DNA of 64,000 nucleotides, from NCBI GenBank assembly GCA_018368345.1, contig JAGZEK010000009.1:1-64000 (forward strand), read 5' to 3'. This stretch comes from Collinsella sp. (GTDB lineage Bacteria > Actinomycetota > Coriobacteriia > Coriobacteriales > Coriobacteriaceae). The notes under the pieces are model-generated. The model saw only the letters and a program-made list of their open reading frames with translations, searched no databases and was not told where the DNA came from. This document shows, piece by piece, positions 16,854-25,608 of this stretch (positions are counted from its first letter, which is position 1; each line of letters begins with the position of its first letter). The translations under genes were made by a program, and so were the position numbers.

Positions 16854-18074
16854 TTACTCAGTCGTCGACGAATCGTCGGTCGAACTCTTGGTGACGCCCT
16901 TCAGGCTGACGTTGTACGGTACATCCTTGGGCATGGGGTTAACGGTGATGTCAGCATCCTTCTTGTACTGCTCCAGCCACTCGCTGTACGCAGTGCTGGC
17001 CGCTTGCGTCTTCACCACATTGGAGACGTACTTTTTGATGGCCTTGGGCACCTGGTTGATGTCATCAACCTGATTATCGACATGGAAGTAGTCGGTGCAC
17101 TTGATGATGTGGTAGCCATAGGTCGACTCGACGACTTCGCTCACGTCGCCCTTGTTGAGCCCCTCGAGCGCCGTCTGGTAGCTGTCGACAAAGGTGGTGA
17201 GCTTATCCCAGCCCACATCGCCCTTCTTCTCCTTGGAACCGGTGTCCTCGGAGTACTGCTCAACGGCGTCCTCAAAGCTCAGCTCACCGGAGTTGATCTT
17301 GTCCAGGCACTCCTGCGCCTTGGCCTTGGCGGCAGCCTTGTCCTCGTCGGAAGCGTCGGAATCAATCTTGATCAGGATGTTCGACGAGCGGCGGGCGTCG
17401 TTGTAGCTGGACAGGTTTTCGTTGATGTAATCGACAATCTCGCTGTCCTTGGGCTTGCTCGTGGGCGCGACGGCATCCTTAAGCTTTTGCTGCGCCAGGC
17501 TCTCCTTGAGCGAGTCCTTGTAGGTGTCCTCGGTGTAGCCGTAGGTCTTAAGGGTCTTCTTAAAGGTCTTGGCACCGCCCGCGCTCTTGCACGCGTCCTT
17601 CCAGGCCTTCTCGACCTCCTCGTCCGACACCGTCACGCCGTTCTCTTTCTGTGCCTGTTGAAGCAGAATCTGCTGCGTGTAGGAGTCGATGAGTTGCTTG
17701 CGGTACTTCTTGGGCGTGAGGTCGTTGTCGACCAGATACTGCGCCCAGTCCTTGTCCTTGGTGTAGCCGTAGGACGTGCGCATGCTCATGATCTGCTTGG
17801 TCACGGTGTCCTCGGTGAGGTTGGTGCCGTTGATAGTGGCAGCAACACCGCCGGTCAGCTTGTAGCCCGAGGTGTCCTCGGCCTGCGACATAAGGCCGGA
17901 GCACGCCATCGCCGAGACGGAAAGCAACATTGCCAGCACGCCAATAACCACCAGGACGATCTTGACGGTCTTGGACACGCGGGTCTTGCGCTGCTTCTTG
18001 CGAGAGCTGGAGGCGGCGCGAGCCTGCTGCTCGGGCGTCGGCTCGGGTGCGGGATTCTTTTTCTTATTTGCCAT
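16854..18074 (-). CDS. Parvulin-type peptidyl-prolyl isomerase, membrane-anchored foldase
   Basis: A 406-residue PrsA/SurA-like protein. The N-terminus is Lys/Pro-rich and cytoplasmic, followed by one membrane segment (about residues 33-55) and an extracytoplasmic SurA-N-like helical domain. A PpiC rotamase domain follows, with SSNILIK, SFEDAVEQYSED, KGDVGWD and YGYHIIK. It probably assists folding of exported proteins such as the surface adhesins in this window (inference). The ATG at 18074 follows GAAAGG; the frame is open upstream but lacks a site. An AMAC near the membrane segment is a poor lipobox, so a transmembrane anchor is more likely. Confidence 0.88.
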   Translation of the reverse strand: MANKKKNPAPEPTPEQQARAASSSRKKQRKTRVSKTVKIVLVVIGVLAMLLSVSAMACSGLMSQAEDTSGYKLTGGVAATINGTNLTEDTVTKQIMSMRTSYGYTKDKDWAQYLVDNDLTPKKYRKQLIDSYTQQILLQQAQKENGVTVSDEEVEKAWKDACKSAGGAKTFKKTLKTYGYTEDTYKDSLKESLAQQKLKDAVAPTSKPKDSEIVDYINENLSSYNDARRSSNILIKIDSDASDEDKAAAKAKAQECLDKINSGELSFEDAVEQYSEDTGSKEKKGDVGWDKLTTFVDSYQTALEGLNKGDVSEVVESTYGYHIIKCTDYFHVDNQVDDINQVPKAIKKYVSNVVKTQAASTAYSEWLEQYKKDADITVNPMPKDVPYNVSLKGVTKSSTDDSSTTE

Positions 18075-18142
18075 AGTTGGCCTTTCGCATAACGAATCGA
18101 ACAAACGCCATTGTGTCACAACGCAGCCCCCGCGGCACGCTT

Positions 18143-18260
18143 GGTGCATTGGGGACAGGTTAATCTGCACCATTTTGGTGCAAAGGGGACAGGTCTGGCA
18201 GCTGGCAGTTAGGGACAGTCCCCAAGTGCCGGCACATAAGGAACGTCCCTAGGTGCCGGC
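18143..18260. repeat. Cluster of three GGGAC-core hairpins
   Basis: Consecutive dyads: GGTGCA/TGCACC around TTGGGGACAGG (18143-18171), GGCAGTT/AAGTGCC around AGGGACAGTCCCC (18204-18230), and GCCGGCAC/GTGCCGGC around AAGGAACGTCCC (18228-18260). They sit 3' of the PTS IIA gene and upstream of the foldase gene. The stems differ completely while the loops share the GGGAC or GGAACGTCCC core. Confidence 0.7.
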
Positions 18261-18271
18261 TTAGCCCCACC

Positions 18272-18736
18272 TTAGAAGTGGCGGCGGATGGCGTCGACCA
18301 TGCCCTGCGGCGTGGTCTGGCCGAGCACGTCGGCTGCGGCATCGGCGTCCATAAAGATGTTTATGAGCGCCTGCAGGGCCTCGACCTGACCGCCCGGCTC
18401 GGCGATGCCCAGATTGATGACGATCTGCGCCGGCACCGGAGCGCCCATGCCAGCCATAGCGTTAAATGTCACGGGCGCGGCGGGCTTCACCACCGCGATA
18501 TAGGGCTTGGCCACAAACCCCGGATCGGTATGCGGAATGGCAATGTTTGCCGCCGGCATGGCAAGACCCGTGGGATAGGCATCCTCGCGCGTGCGAACGG
18601 CGTCGAGCCAACCGTCGGCAATGTAGCCGCGCGGAGCAAGCTCACTCTCGAGTTGCGCAAACACCTCACCCGGCGTCGCACACTCCCAATCAAAAAACAC
18701 CAGCTCAGGCGTAAACAGCGCTTCGTTATCCGCCAT
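18272..18736 (-). CDS. PTS sugar transporter subunit IIA (type 2, mannitol/fructose class)
   Basis: A 154-residue PTS EIIA type-2 domain. The phosphorylated His lies in NIAIPHTD, preceded by the typical LESELAPRGYIADGWLDAVRTRE region with the conserved YPTG loop. It would take phosphate from HPr and pass it to a IIB domain. No IIB or IIC partner is adjacent, so it is an orphan component here; it may act in galactitol/pentitol-type transport or in regulation. Short palindromes follow the stop. Confidence 0.88.
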   Translation of the reverse strand: MADNEALFTPELVFFDWECATPGEVFAQLESELAPRGYIADGWLDAVRTREDAYPTGLAMPAANIAIPHTDPGFVAKPYIAVVKPAAPVTFNAMAGMGAPVPAQIVINLGIAEPGGQVEALQALINIFMDADAAADVLGQTTPQGMVDAIRRHF

Positions 18737-18785
18737 GCGCTCACCTCTCTCACCTAGTCATTCAGGAACGTCCCCGATGACCACC

Positions 18786-18829
18786 CAAAACAAAAGGTGG
18801 TCACGCGCGCCTTGGCGCCAATGACCACC
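18786..18829 (-). terminator. Terminator of the purF-purM-purN group
   Basis: On the minus strand GGTGGTCA...TGACCACC (an 8-bp stem with inner GGCGCC pairing) is followed by TTTTGTTTTG, about 33 bp after the purN stop. A second copy of TGACCACC lies at 18778-18785 and could pair alternatively. Confidence 0.75.
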
Positions 18830-18861
18830 CTGACCACTCAACTAAATTGTACTGTGCGCCG

Positions 18862-19563
18862 CTAGCCGCGGGGCGCATCAATTGCGACCTTGCCGCTCTC
18901 CAGCACGTGGACGCGGCCGTCGGCGAGCATCTGCACGACCTCGGGATACAGCACGTGCTCAATCGCGTGGATATGCTCCTCGAGCGTGTCGACGTCCCAG
19001 CCTTCCTCGACAGCCAGCGCACGCTGGGCGATGATGGGGCCGTTGTCGTAAATCTCGTTGGCAAAGTGCACGGTCACGCCGGTCACCTTGACGCCACGCG
19101 CAAACGCATCGTCAATCGCATGGGCACCGGTAAAGCTCGGCAGCAGCGCCGGATGCAGGTTGACCACGCGATTGGGGAACGCCGCCAGCAGCGGCGTGTG
19201 CACCATGCGCATATAGCCGGCCATCACCACGTACTCGCAGCCACGTTCGAGCAGCTCATGCGCGATAATCTCGTCAGCCGCGATGGGGTCGGCATAGACA
19301 TCCTTGGACAGCGTGAGCGTCTGGATGCCCGCACGCTCGGCGCGCTGTAGGCCCTTGGCCGAAGGACGGCTCGACACCACGAGCTCAATCGAGGCGTTGA
19401 GCTTGCCGGCGGCGATTAGGTCGATCAGCGCCTGCAGGTTGGTACCCGAGCCGCTGATAAGCACGCCAATCTTAAGCGGCTCGGCCGTATCGGTGCCGGT
19501 CGGACGGGTGTAGGGCACAAAGCCCAGGCCCTCGGCAGCAGCCATCTGCTCGTTAGCGCTCAT
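18862..19563 (-). CDS. purN: Phosphoribosylglycinamide formyltransferase
   Basis: Transfers a formyl group from 10-formyl-THF to GAR, the third step of purine synthesis. At 233 residues it is slightly longer than usual because of about 28 N-terminal residues before LKIGVLISGSGTNLQAL. The catalytic set is visible: Asn and His in VVNLHPALLPSF and Asp in NEIYDNGPI. The start overlaps the purM stop by 11 bases, so the two are coupled. A terminator follows. Confidence 0.95.
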   Translation of the reverse strand: MSANEQMAAAEGLGFVPYTRPTGTDTAEPLKIGVLISGSGTNLQALIDLIAAGKLNASIELVVSSRPSAKGLQRAERAGIQTLTLSKDVYADPIAADEIIAHELLERGCEYVVMAGYMRMVHTPLLAAFPNRVVNLHPALLPSFTGAHAIDDAFARGVKVTGVTVHFANEIYDNGPIIAQRALAVEEGWDVDTLEEHIHAIEHVLYPEVVQMLADGRVHVLESGKVAIDAPRG

Positions 19564-20656
19564 CGGAGTACACGACCTTACCGGAACCCTCGACGCACTC
19601 GCCCACGCGGAACGGCTTCTCGCCCAGCGCGACCAGTGCCTCGGTCACGGCGGCCTCGTCCTCGGGGGCGACGATCAGGCACAGGCCGACGCCCATGTTG
19701 AAGGTCTTGCATGCCTCGTTGGGCGCGAGCTCGGCCTGACGCGACACGTAAGTAATAACGGGCGGAACGTCCCAACCCATCTCGGCGCCGTTGCGGGTGA
19801 CCACGGCGTCAACGTCGTCGGCGAGCGCGCGGTTGAGGTTCTCGGTAATACCGCCGCCGGTGATGTGGGCGATAGCATGCACGTTGGCGCCGCCGCGCAG
19901 CAGCTCAAGAATCGGCTTCACATAAATGCGCGTGGGGGCCAGCAGGGCGTCAGCCAGCGAAGCGCCACCGAGCTCCTCGAGCGGACGGCTCAGCTCCTCG
20001 GCCTTAGCGGCGGCCTCGGGCGTGCCCGGCTTGATGCCGTCGACGCCGATGACCTTGCGCACGAGCGAGTAGCCGTTGGAGTGCACGCCGGTGGAAGGCA
20101 GGCCCAGGATCACATCGCCCGGGCGAACGTTCGCGGGGTCGAGCATCTTGGGACGATCGACGACGCCCACGGTAAAGCCGGCGAGGTCGTAGTCGGCCGG
20201 AGCCATAACGCCCGGGTGCTCGGCCATCTCGCCGCCCACGAGCGCGCAGCCCGCGAGCTTGCAGCCGTCGGCCACGCCCTTGATGATCTTTGCCATGTGC
20301 TCGGCCTCGATGTGACCGATGGCAACGTAGTCCAGGAAGAACAGCGGCTCGGCGCCCGAAGCCAAAATGTCGTTGACGCACATAGCGACCAGGTCCTGGC
20401 CCACCGTCTCGTGACGGTCCATGATCTGGGCGAGCACGAGCTTGGTGCCCACGCCGTCGGTACCGCTGATCAGGATCGGGTCTTCCATATCCTTAAGCGC
20501 GGCGGCCGAGAACAGGCCACCAAAGCCACCGATGCCGCCGATAACTTCGGGACGATTGGTGTCCTTGACCATCTGCTTAATCGCGTCGACGGCGCGACCG
20601 CCCTCGGCGGTATCGACGCCGGCGTCCTCGTACGTCACATGCTTGCTGTCGCTCAT
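19553..20656 (-). CDS. purM: Phosphoribosylformylglycinamidine cyclo-ligase (AIR synthetase)
   Basis: Closes the imidazole ring of FGAM to AIR with ATP, step five of purine synthesis. The 367-residue length is normal. The family signatures GTDGVGTKL, CVNDILASGAEPLFFLDY, LPSTGVHSNGYSLVRK and HITGGGITENL are all present. It lies between purF (157 bp upstream) and purN (overlapping), an arrangement found in many bacteria. AGAGGAAGG precedes the ATG. Confidence 0.96.
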   Translation of the reverse strand: MSDSKHVTYEDAGVDTAEGGRAVDAIKQMVKDTNRPEVIGGIGGFGGLFSAAALKDMEDPILISGTDGVGTKLVLAQIMDRHETVGQDLVAMCVNDILASGAEPLFFLDYVAIGHIEAEHMAKIIKGVADGCKLAGCALVGGEMAEHPGVMAPADYDLAGFTVGVVDRPKMLDPANVRPGDVILGLPSTGVHSNGYSLVRKVIGVDGIKPGTPEAAAKAEELSRPLEELGGASLADALLAPTRIYVKPILELLRGGANVHAIAHITGGGITENLNRALADDVDAVVTRNGAEMGWDVPPVITYVSRQAELAPNEACKTFNMGVGLCLIVAPEDEAAVTEALVALGEKPFRVGECVEGSGKVVYSDER

Positions 20657-20774
20657 CCGAGCCTTCCTCTCCCACTACCGTCGCGCCGCGCGGGCGCCAA
20701 ACGGTGCTCATAATTGCGTTCATTTCGGCGTGTGCCATAACAGCACCCGCCGTCATATCAACAAAACAGCAGGT

Positions 20775-20815
20775 AAAACCTACCAAAATATACCTGTCCC
20801 CATATGGCAGGTTTT
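20775..20815. repeat. Hairpin overlapping the purF stop codon
   Basis: AAAACCTACC (20775-20784) pairs with GGCAGGTTTT (20806-20815), one mismatch. The loop contains CCTGTCCCC, the reverse complement of the GGGGACAGG core. The distal arm includes two bases of the purF stop codon. It resembles the arms of the 9107-9306 repeat. Confidence 0.65.
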
Positions 20816-22484
20816 AGGCCTCGCCGTGCTCCTCTTCCCAGCTGCGGTCGTCGTATTTCTCGACCACGGCGTCGTCGTCAAAGTACAGCGGCTTGTCCAG
20901 GTTGCGGGGCTTAAAGCCCTCCATAAACTTGTCGCGGCCAAAGCTCTCGGGAATCGCCACGGGATAGCGGCCGGTAAAGCACGCGTCGCAGTAGCCGCCC
21001 TTGGGCATGACCTTAAGCAGGCCCTCGACCGAAAGGAAGGCCAGCGAATCGGCGCCGATATACTCGCAAATCTCGTCGACCGTCTTGTTGGCGCTGATAA
21101 GCTGCGACTGCACGTCGGTATCGATACCGTAGAAGCACGGCCAAATGACCTCGGGCGAGTTGATGCGGATGTGAATCTCCTTGGCGCCGGCGTTGCGCAG
21201 CATCTTGACGAGCTGCACCATGGTGGTGCCGCGCACGATGGAGTCGTCGATGACGACCAGGCGCTTGCCCTCGATATTGTCGCGCAGCGGGTTGAGTTTC
21301 ATACGCACGCCCATGGCGCGCAACTCCTGCGTAGGCTCGATAAACGTACGGCCCACGTAGCGGTTCTTGATAAGGCCCTCGCCAAAGGGAATACCGCTCT
21401 CGTGCGAATACCCCTCCGCGGGCGGCAGGCCGGAGTCGGGCACGCCGATGACCAGGTCGGCCTCGACGGGCTCCTCGTGTGCCAGCTGGCGACCCATGTC
21501 GTAACGGCAGGCATAGACGCTCTTGCCGTTCATGATGGAGTCGGGGCGGGCAAAGTAGACCTGCTCAAAGATGCAGTTGGCGGGCTCTTCGGCTGCAGGC
21601 ACGCCCTGCTCGGATACCAGACCCTCGGCGCTGATGCGCAAGATCTCGCCGGGACGGACGTCACGGACGTACTCGGCACCCACGATGTCGAGTGCGCAGG
21701 TCTCGGAAGCAACGACCCAGCCGCCGGCGCGCGTGACACGGACGGCGGAGTCGACCGTCGCGGCGCCGTCCTGCGACGGCAGCTGCGAAACGGCTGCGGC
21801 ATCGGCCTGGTCCAGACCCTCGTCCACCAGCTTGCCCAGCACGAGCGGGCGAATGCCGTGTGGATCGCGGAATGCGTAGAGCGCTTGCTCGTTGATGAGC
21901 GTCATGGCGTAGCCGCCGCGCACGAGCTCCATGGTCTTGCGAATGCCCTCGCGCAGATGGCCCGTACGCTGGGTAAAGTAGCCGATGAGTTTGGTCGCGA
22001 CCTCGGAATCCGAATTGGAGAGGAATGGCACGCCCAGCTCGATCAGCTGGCGGCGCAGCTCGTCGGTGTTGACGAGGGTGCCGTTGTGAGCAAGCGCGAT
22101 AATGACGCTGTTGATGGTAGAGAGGTGCGGCTGAGAGGCTTCCCAGCTCTTGGCGCCGGCGGTGCCGTAGCGCACATGACCCACGGCCAGCTGGCCGGAG
22201 AGCGTCGACAGGTCGGCATTGGAGAACACGCGGTCGAGCAGGCCCAGATCCTTGCGGACCATAACCGTGCCGCCGTCACCCACGGCGATTCCCGCCGATT
22301 CCTGGCCACGGTGCTGCAGTGCACGCAGGCCAAAGTACGTCAGTCGAGCCACGTCGCGATCGGGCGCCCATACGCCGAAAATGCCACATTCCTCATGCAG
22401 CTGGTCGGAGTCCGGATCGTACGTCGACATGGTGTTCACCTGTCCCGCGGCACGCTCGGCCGCGCGGATGGTTTCTTGAGACAT
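20814..22484 (-). CDS. purF: Amidophosphoribosyltransferase
   Basis: First committed step of purine synthesis: PRPP and glutamine to phosphoribosylamine. The 556-residue protein has an Ntn glutaminase domain whose nucleophile is Cys33 in EECGIFG, so a 32-residue propeptide must be removed. The C-terminal PRTase domain has VIDDSIVRGTTM. Four cysteines match the [4Fe-4S] ligands of the Bacillus enzyme: C304 in ANCIFE, one in WPCFYG and two in YCDACF, so it is of the oxygen-labile type. The ATG at 22484 follows GAGGGGAT. A TATAAT on the minus strand at 22527-22532 may be its -10 box. Confidence 0.96.
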   Translation of the reverse strand: MSQETIRAAERAAGQVNTMSTYDPDSDQLHEECGIFGVWAPDRDVARLTYFGLRALQHRGQESAGIAVGDGGTVMVRKDLGLLDRVFSNADLSTLSGQLAVGHVRYGTAGAKSWEASQPHLSTINSVIIALAHNGTLVNTDELRRQLIELGVPFLSNSDSEVATKLIGYFTQRTGHLREGIRKTMELVRGGYAMTLINEQALYAFRDPHGIRPLVLGKLVDEGLDQADAAAVSQLPSQDGAATVDSAVRVTRAGGWVVASETCALDIVGAEYVRDVRPGEILRISAEGLVSEQGVPAAEEPANCIFEQVYFARPDSIMNGKSVYACRYDMGRQLAHEEPVEADLVIGVPDSGLPPAEGYSHESGIPFGEGLIKNRYVGRTFIEPTQELRAMGVRMKLNPLRDNIEGKRLVVIDDSIVRGTTMVQLVKMLRNAGAKEIHIRINSPEVIWPCFYGIDTDVQSQLISANKTVDEICEYIGADSLAFLSVEGLLKVMPKGGYCDACFTGRYPVAIPESFGRDKFMEGFKPRNLDKPLYFDDDAVVEKYDDRSWEEEHGEA

Positions 22485-22715
22485 GGTATCCCCTCAGAGC
22501 CTCGTATTTTTGGCGTTACCCGCCTTATTATACGCACGGCGCGACGTGCTCCCCAGCGCATGAGCAGCGCTTTTTAAAAGCCCACCGAGCTAATAATCCG
22601 TTTTGTTGCCAAACATTTTATCGGTCTGTCCAGCGTAAGTGCCCGCGCCCCCAGATGGCCGCCGCGTCCGCCGTTGGGGATTACAAAGTTGCAATTGGGA
22701 CGTTCGTCCTGTCTT

Positions 22716-22744
22716 TTGGCAGGTCGGCGGCGTATCCTTATAAT
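22716..22744 (+). promoter_or_regulatory. Sigma-70-type promoter for the CmpB-like gene
   Basis: TTGGCA at 22716-22721 and TATAAT at 22739-22744 are separated by exactly 17 bp, and the ATG is 27 bp downstream of the -10 box. This is the best housekeeping-type promoter seen in the window. Confidence 0.8.
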
Positions 22745-22770
22745 CTACAACAAAGCGAGAAAGGTTTTGT

Positions 22771-24000
22771 ATGGATCGAAACGAACTCGACCCCAGCGTC
22801 CCCAGCGCCACGGAGGTCAAGAAGATCCCCCTCATCATTAAGGTGTACGCCGTCCTGTGCATCCTTTCCGGCGTGGGCACGCTCCCGTCGGTCGCTGCCT
22901 TTATGTGGCAGGTCATCACGGCACTTGTTAACGGCAACGCCACCGAAAAGCTCGGCGACAACACGCTCGTCGCAGTCGGCCTTATCGTCGCCGGCATCAT
23001 GCTCTCTGCGGCAAGTGCCGTCATCCTAATCATCTTTGGCCTGGACCTTATCAAAAACCAGCGCCGCAACGCCGCCCGCCTGTCCTACATCCTTATTGCA
23101 TTCACCGTCGTCGAGCTTTTGGTCGACGTGATGCTCCAGGGCATCGGGCCCTTCCTACTGCGTCCCGCGATCCAGCTCGGCATCCTCGTTGCACTTTCGG
23201 CAACCGTCGACCCCACGCTGCGTCAGGAGCGCGAACTGCAGCGCCGCCTGCAGGAGATGCTCGACCGCGACGCCGCCGCCGAGGGCATGCTCGGGCGCGA
23301 TGAAACCGGCGAAGGCTACATCAAGCTCAACTACTTCAACCTGTTCTGGGTATTCTTTGTCTGCTGCGTGCTCGGCCTGATCGCCGAGGACATCTGGCAC
23401 ATGACGGTCGACGACCCGGGCGTCTATCAGAACCGCGCCGGCATGCTGTTTGGCCCCTTCAGCCCCATCTACGGATTTGGCGCCGTGCTCATGACCATGG
23501 TGCTTAACCGCTTCTACAAAAAGAACCCCATCATCATTTTCCTGGTGAGCGCCCTGCTCGGCGCCAGCTTTGAGGTGTTCGTGGGCTGGTTTATGCAGAC
23601 CGCGTTTGGCGTGGTCTCGTGGAGCTACTCGCACATAACGCTGTTCGGTTTGCCCGATCCGCTCGTGGTCCTCACGGGCGGACGCACCTGCACGGGCTTC
23701 GCCTGCCTGTGGGGCCTGGGCGGCCTCATCTGGATCAAGCTGCTGCTGCCGAGGCTGCTTAAGCTTATCAACAAGATCCCCTGGAAGAGCCGCTACTCGG
23801 CCACCGTCATCTTTACCGTTATCATGCTGGTCGACGGCGTCATGACGCTGCAGTCGCTCGACTACTGGTACCAGCGCGTTAACGGCACGGAGCCGGACAT
23901 TCCCGTCGCACAGTTCTACGGAGAGCACTTCGATAACGAGTACATGGAAAACCGCTTCCAGAGCATGACCATGAGCCCCAAGGATGCGACGCGCGTGTAG
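22771..24000 (+). CDS. Putative ABC transporter permease, CmpB family membrane protein
   Basis: A 409-residue integral membrane protein. The first 145 residues hold about four membrane spans not typical of the family. From about residue 185 the sequence matches the ABC_trans_CmpB type, with LLFGPFSPIYGFGAV, LGASFEVFVGWFM, RTCTGFACLWGLGG and the C-terminal LDYWYQRVNG. The family name derives from context; function is unproven. It has its own promoter, a GAGAAAGG site before the ATG and a bidirectional terminator, and is transcribed against its neighbours. Confidence 0.75.
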   Translation: MDRNELDPSVPSATEVKKIPLIIKVYAVLCILSGVGTLPSVAAFMWQVITALVNGNATEKLGDNTLVAVGLIVAGIMLSAASAVILIIFGLDLIKNQRRNAARLSYILIAFTVVELLVDVMLQGIGPFLLRPAIQLGILVALSATVDPTLRQERELQRRLQEMLDRDAAAEGMLGRDETGEGYIKLNYFNLFWVFFVCCVLGLIAEDIWHMTVDDPGVYQNRAGMLFGPFSPIYGFGAVLMTMVLNRFYKKNPIIIFLVSALLGASFEVFVGWFMQTAFGVVSWSYSHITLFGLPDPLVVLTGGRTCTGFACLWGLGGLIWIKLLLPRLLKLINKIPWKSRYSATVIFTVIMLVDGVMTLQSLDYWYQRVNGTEPDIPVAQFYGEHFDNEYMENRFQSMTMSPKDATRV

Positions 24001-24021
24001 CGCTCACCGCGCCCAAAACGC

Positions 24022-24063
24022 AAAATGCCCGCCGGTATCACACGTACCGGTGGGCATTTTTAT
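24022..24063. terminator. Bidirectional terminator
   Basis: The 16-bp stem AAAATGCCCGCCGGTA / TACCGGTGGGCATTTT (one wobble) is flanked by A- and T-rich sequence. It serves the rightward CmpB-like gene and the leftward MoaE-like gene that ends at 24091. Confidence 0.88.
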
Positions 24064-24090
24064 AAACGATACTTCTATCGACGCAAGCCT

Positions 24091-24510
24091 CTACGCCTCG
24101 CGCTCGACCTCACTCACGCATTCGTTCTTGATGGTGCCAACGAGCGCCTGCAGTGCATCGACCACGTGCGGGCGAATGTCCCCGCCGATAAGCACGAGCA
24201 TGATGTCGTCACCTACGGCAAGCTCACCGCTTGCCAGCCACACGCGCACATAGCCGATACCCGGCATCGCGCGCGTGGCCTCGATAGCAGACCGTACCTT
24301 TTCGGCGTCGTAGTCAAAGACCATGCCGCCCACCCTGTGGCCTGGCGCCACGCCATCGGTCTCGACTCCGCGCACCTCGGCCTTGGGCGTCGCGCGCACC
24401 ACACCGTTATGCGTCAGATACATCCCACAGCCTGCCGCCGAAGCATCGGCCTTGGCCTCACGCAGCCAAGCATCAATCGAAGGCATCAATTTGCCACTCT
24501 CGAGCATCAT
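24091..24510 (-). CDS. MoaE-like protein (molybdopterin synthase large-subunit family), degenerate
   Basis: A 139-residue protein. The central part resembles MoaE: HNGVVRA, a YVRVWLASGELAVGDD segment equivalent to the conserved GxLxVGE, an I-R-P site and a final KNECVSEVE. MoaE normally has two catalytic lysines near its end (LK...WK.E); here only one aligned Lys is seen. No moaA, moaC, moaD or moeA is nearby. It may have been repurposed; the family call rests on partial motif similarity. Confidence 0.6.
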   Translation of the reverse strand: MMLESGKLMPSIDAWLREAKADASAAGCGMYLTHNGVVRATPKAEVRGVETDGVAPGHRVGGMVFDYDAEKVRSAIEATRAMPGIGYVRVWLASGELAVGDDIMLVLIGGDIRPHVVDALQALVGTIKNECVSEVEREA

Positions 24511-24528
24511 TTCTCCCTTACCGTCGTC

Positions 24529-24565
24529 GAGTAGCCAATTTGGGACGGGGCCTTTTTAGCTACTC
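24529..24565. repeat. TTGGGACGGGGC-core hairpin
   Basis: GAGTAGC (24529-24535) pairs with GCTACTC (24559-24565) around CAATTTGGGACGGGGCCTTTTTA. Nearly the same loop, on a different stem, occurs at 53663-53700. It lies between the sortase gene end and the MoaE-like start. Confidence 0.7.
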
Positions 24566-24574
24566 TCGAACAAC

Positions 24575-25573
24575 TTATTCCTCGACCGGCGTGAGCACCA
24601 TGACGGCGCGTGTGTTGCTCAGCGACAGCGAACGACAGGTCACAAGCGTTACAACCTTAGTTGCCGAAGCGGCACGATCGGTAGCATCACTCGCCACGGC
24701 GGAAGCGCCGTCGAGCATCTCGGACAGGTAGTTCTTGAGTCCGTCGTCGCCCTCAAAATTGGTCGTGCGCGCCTTGGCATACGTGTCCTCGACCACCTTG
24801 GTCGCCAGCGGACGCAGCTTATACGTCGCATCGCGCGTGATGTAGTACACAAACTCGATGCTATCGAACGTCGCCTGATCAGTGGTGTCCGAAATCACGT
24901 TGAACATCGATCCGTCGTTCATATGGTGGCCGTAGATCGTGGTCTGCTGGTCGACCATTCCCGGCGCGGTGTCATCGCTATCCAGGAAAATGGCACCGGA
25001 CGCGTTAGCCGTTCCGTCGAACAGCGTGTTGAGGTATTTGGAGTTGTTGTTGGTCTGCACCACGGGATAGTTGATATTGGTTCCCGGCACGTAAATCCAA
25101 CCCACAATCTCGGGGTTCGTCTGAGCAAGCGCATCAAAGTCGATAATCGGCACGCCGCTGGCGTCCTTATCGCTTACATATTGCTTCTCGATTTTCTGAT
25201 ACGAATCGCTCGCCTGCTTATAGCCAATCTGGGCATTAATAAAGATAGCGGCGGCGGCGACAATCAGGCCGATACCGATGATGATGAGCAGAATGGGAAT
25301 AATGGAGCGGCGCTTTTTGCGCGGCGGCTCGGTGTAATCCGACGGCGCGGCATGCGATGAAGACCGGGGCGGCTTCTTAGCGGAGCTATAAGACGAAGGA
25401 CGATATGCGGCCGGCGCGTCCTGTCGACGATACGTCGCCGGTGTCACGGGGCGCGGCGCGCGCGGCTGCTGAGGAGAGGATGTCCGACCCTGCTGCGCCG
25501 CATGGGCGGCACCCGGCTTCGACGGATCGGGAATCTGAGAAGCCTTGAATCGTTTTCCCTGATAATCGGACAT
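24575..25573 (-). CDS. srtB: Class B sortase
   Basis: A 332-residue membrane-bound transpeptidase. A Pro/Ser/Arg-rich cytoplasmic N-terminus of about 85 residues precedes a transmembrane helix (about 89-112) and an extracytoplasmic sortase domain. Catalytic residues are visible: His in IYGHHM, Cys in TLVTCRS and Arg in SNTRAVM. The IVGWIYVPGTNINYPVVQ segment is typical of class B. It could anchor surface proteins to the wall; no sortase substrate is adjacent, and the two adhesins with sorting motifs lie about 20 kb away. The protein is longer than most SrtB owing to the N-terminal tail. Confidence 0.92.
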   Translation of the reverse strand: MSDYQGKRFKASQIPDPSKPGAAHAAQQGRTSSPQQPRAPRPVTPATYRRQDAPAAYRPSSYSSAKKPPRSSSHAAPSDYTEPPRKKRRSIIPILLIIIGIGLIVAAAAIFINAQIGYKQASDSYQKIEKQYVSDKDASGVPIIDFDALAQTNPEIVGWIYVPGTNINYPVVQTNNNSKYLNTLFDGTANASGAIFLDSDDTAPGMVDQQTTIYGHHMNDGSMFNVISDTTDQATFDSIEFVYYITRDATYKLRPLATKVVEDTYAKARTTNFEGDDGLKNYLSEMLDGASAVASDATDRAASATKVVTLVTCRSLSLSNTRAVMVLTPVEE

Positions 25574-25608
25574 GGCTCTCCTTATACTGCGGCGAAACGG
25601 CGGAACGC

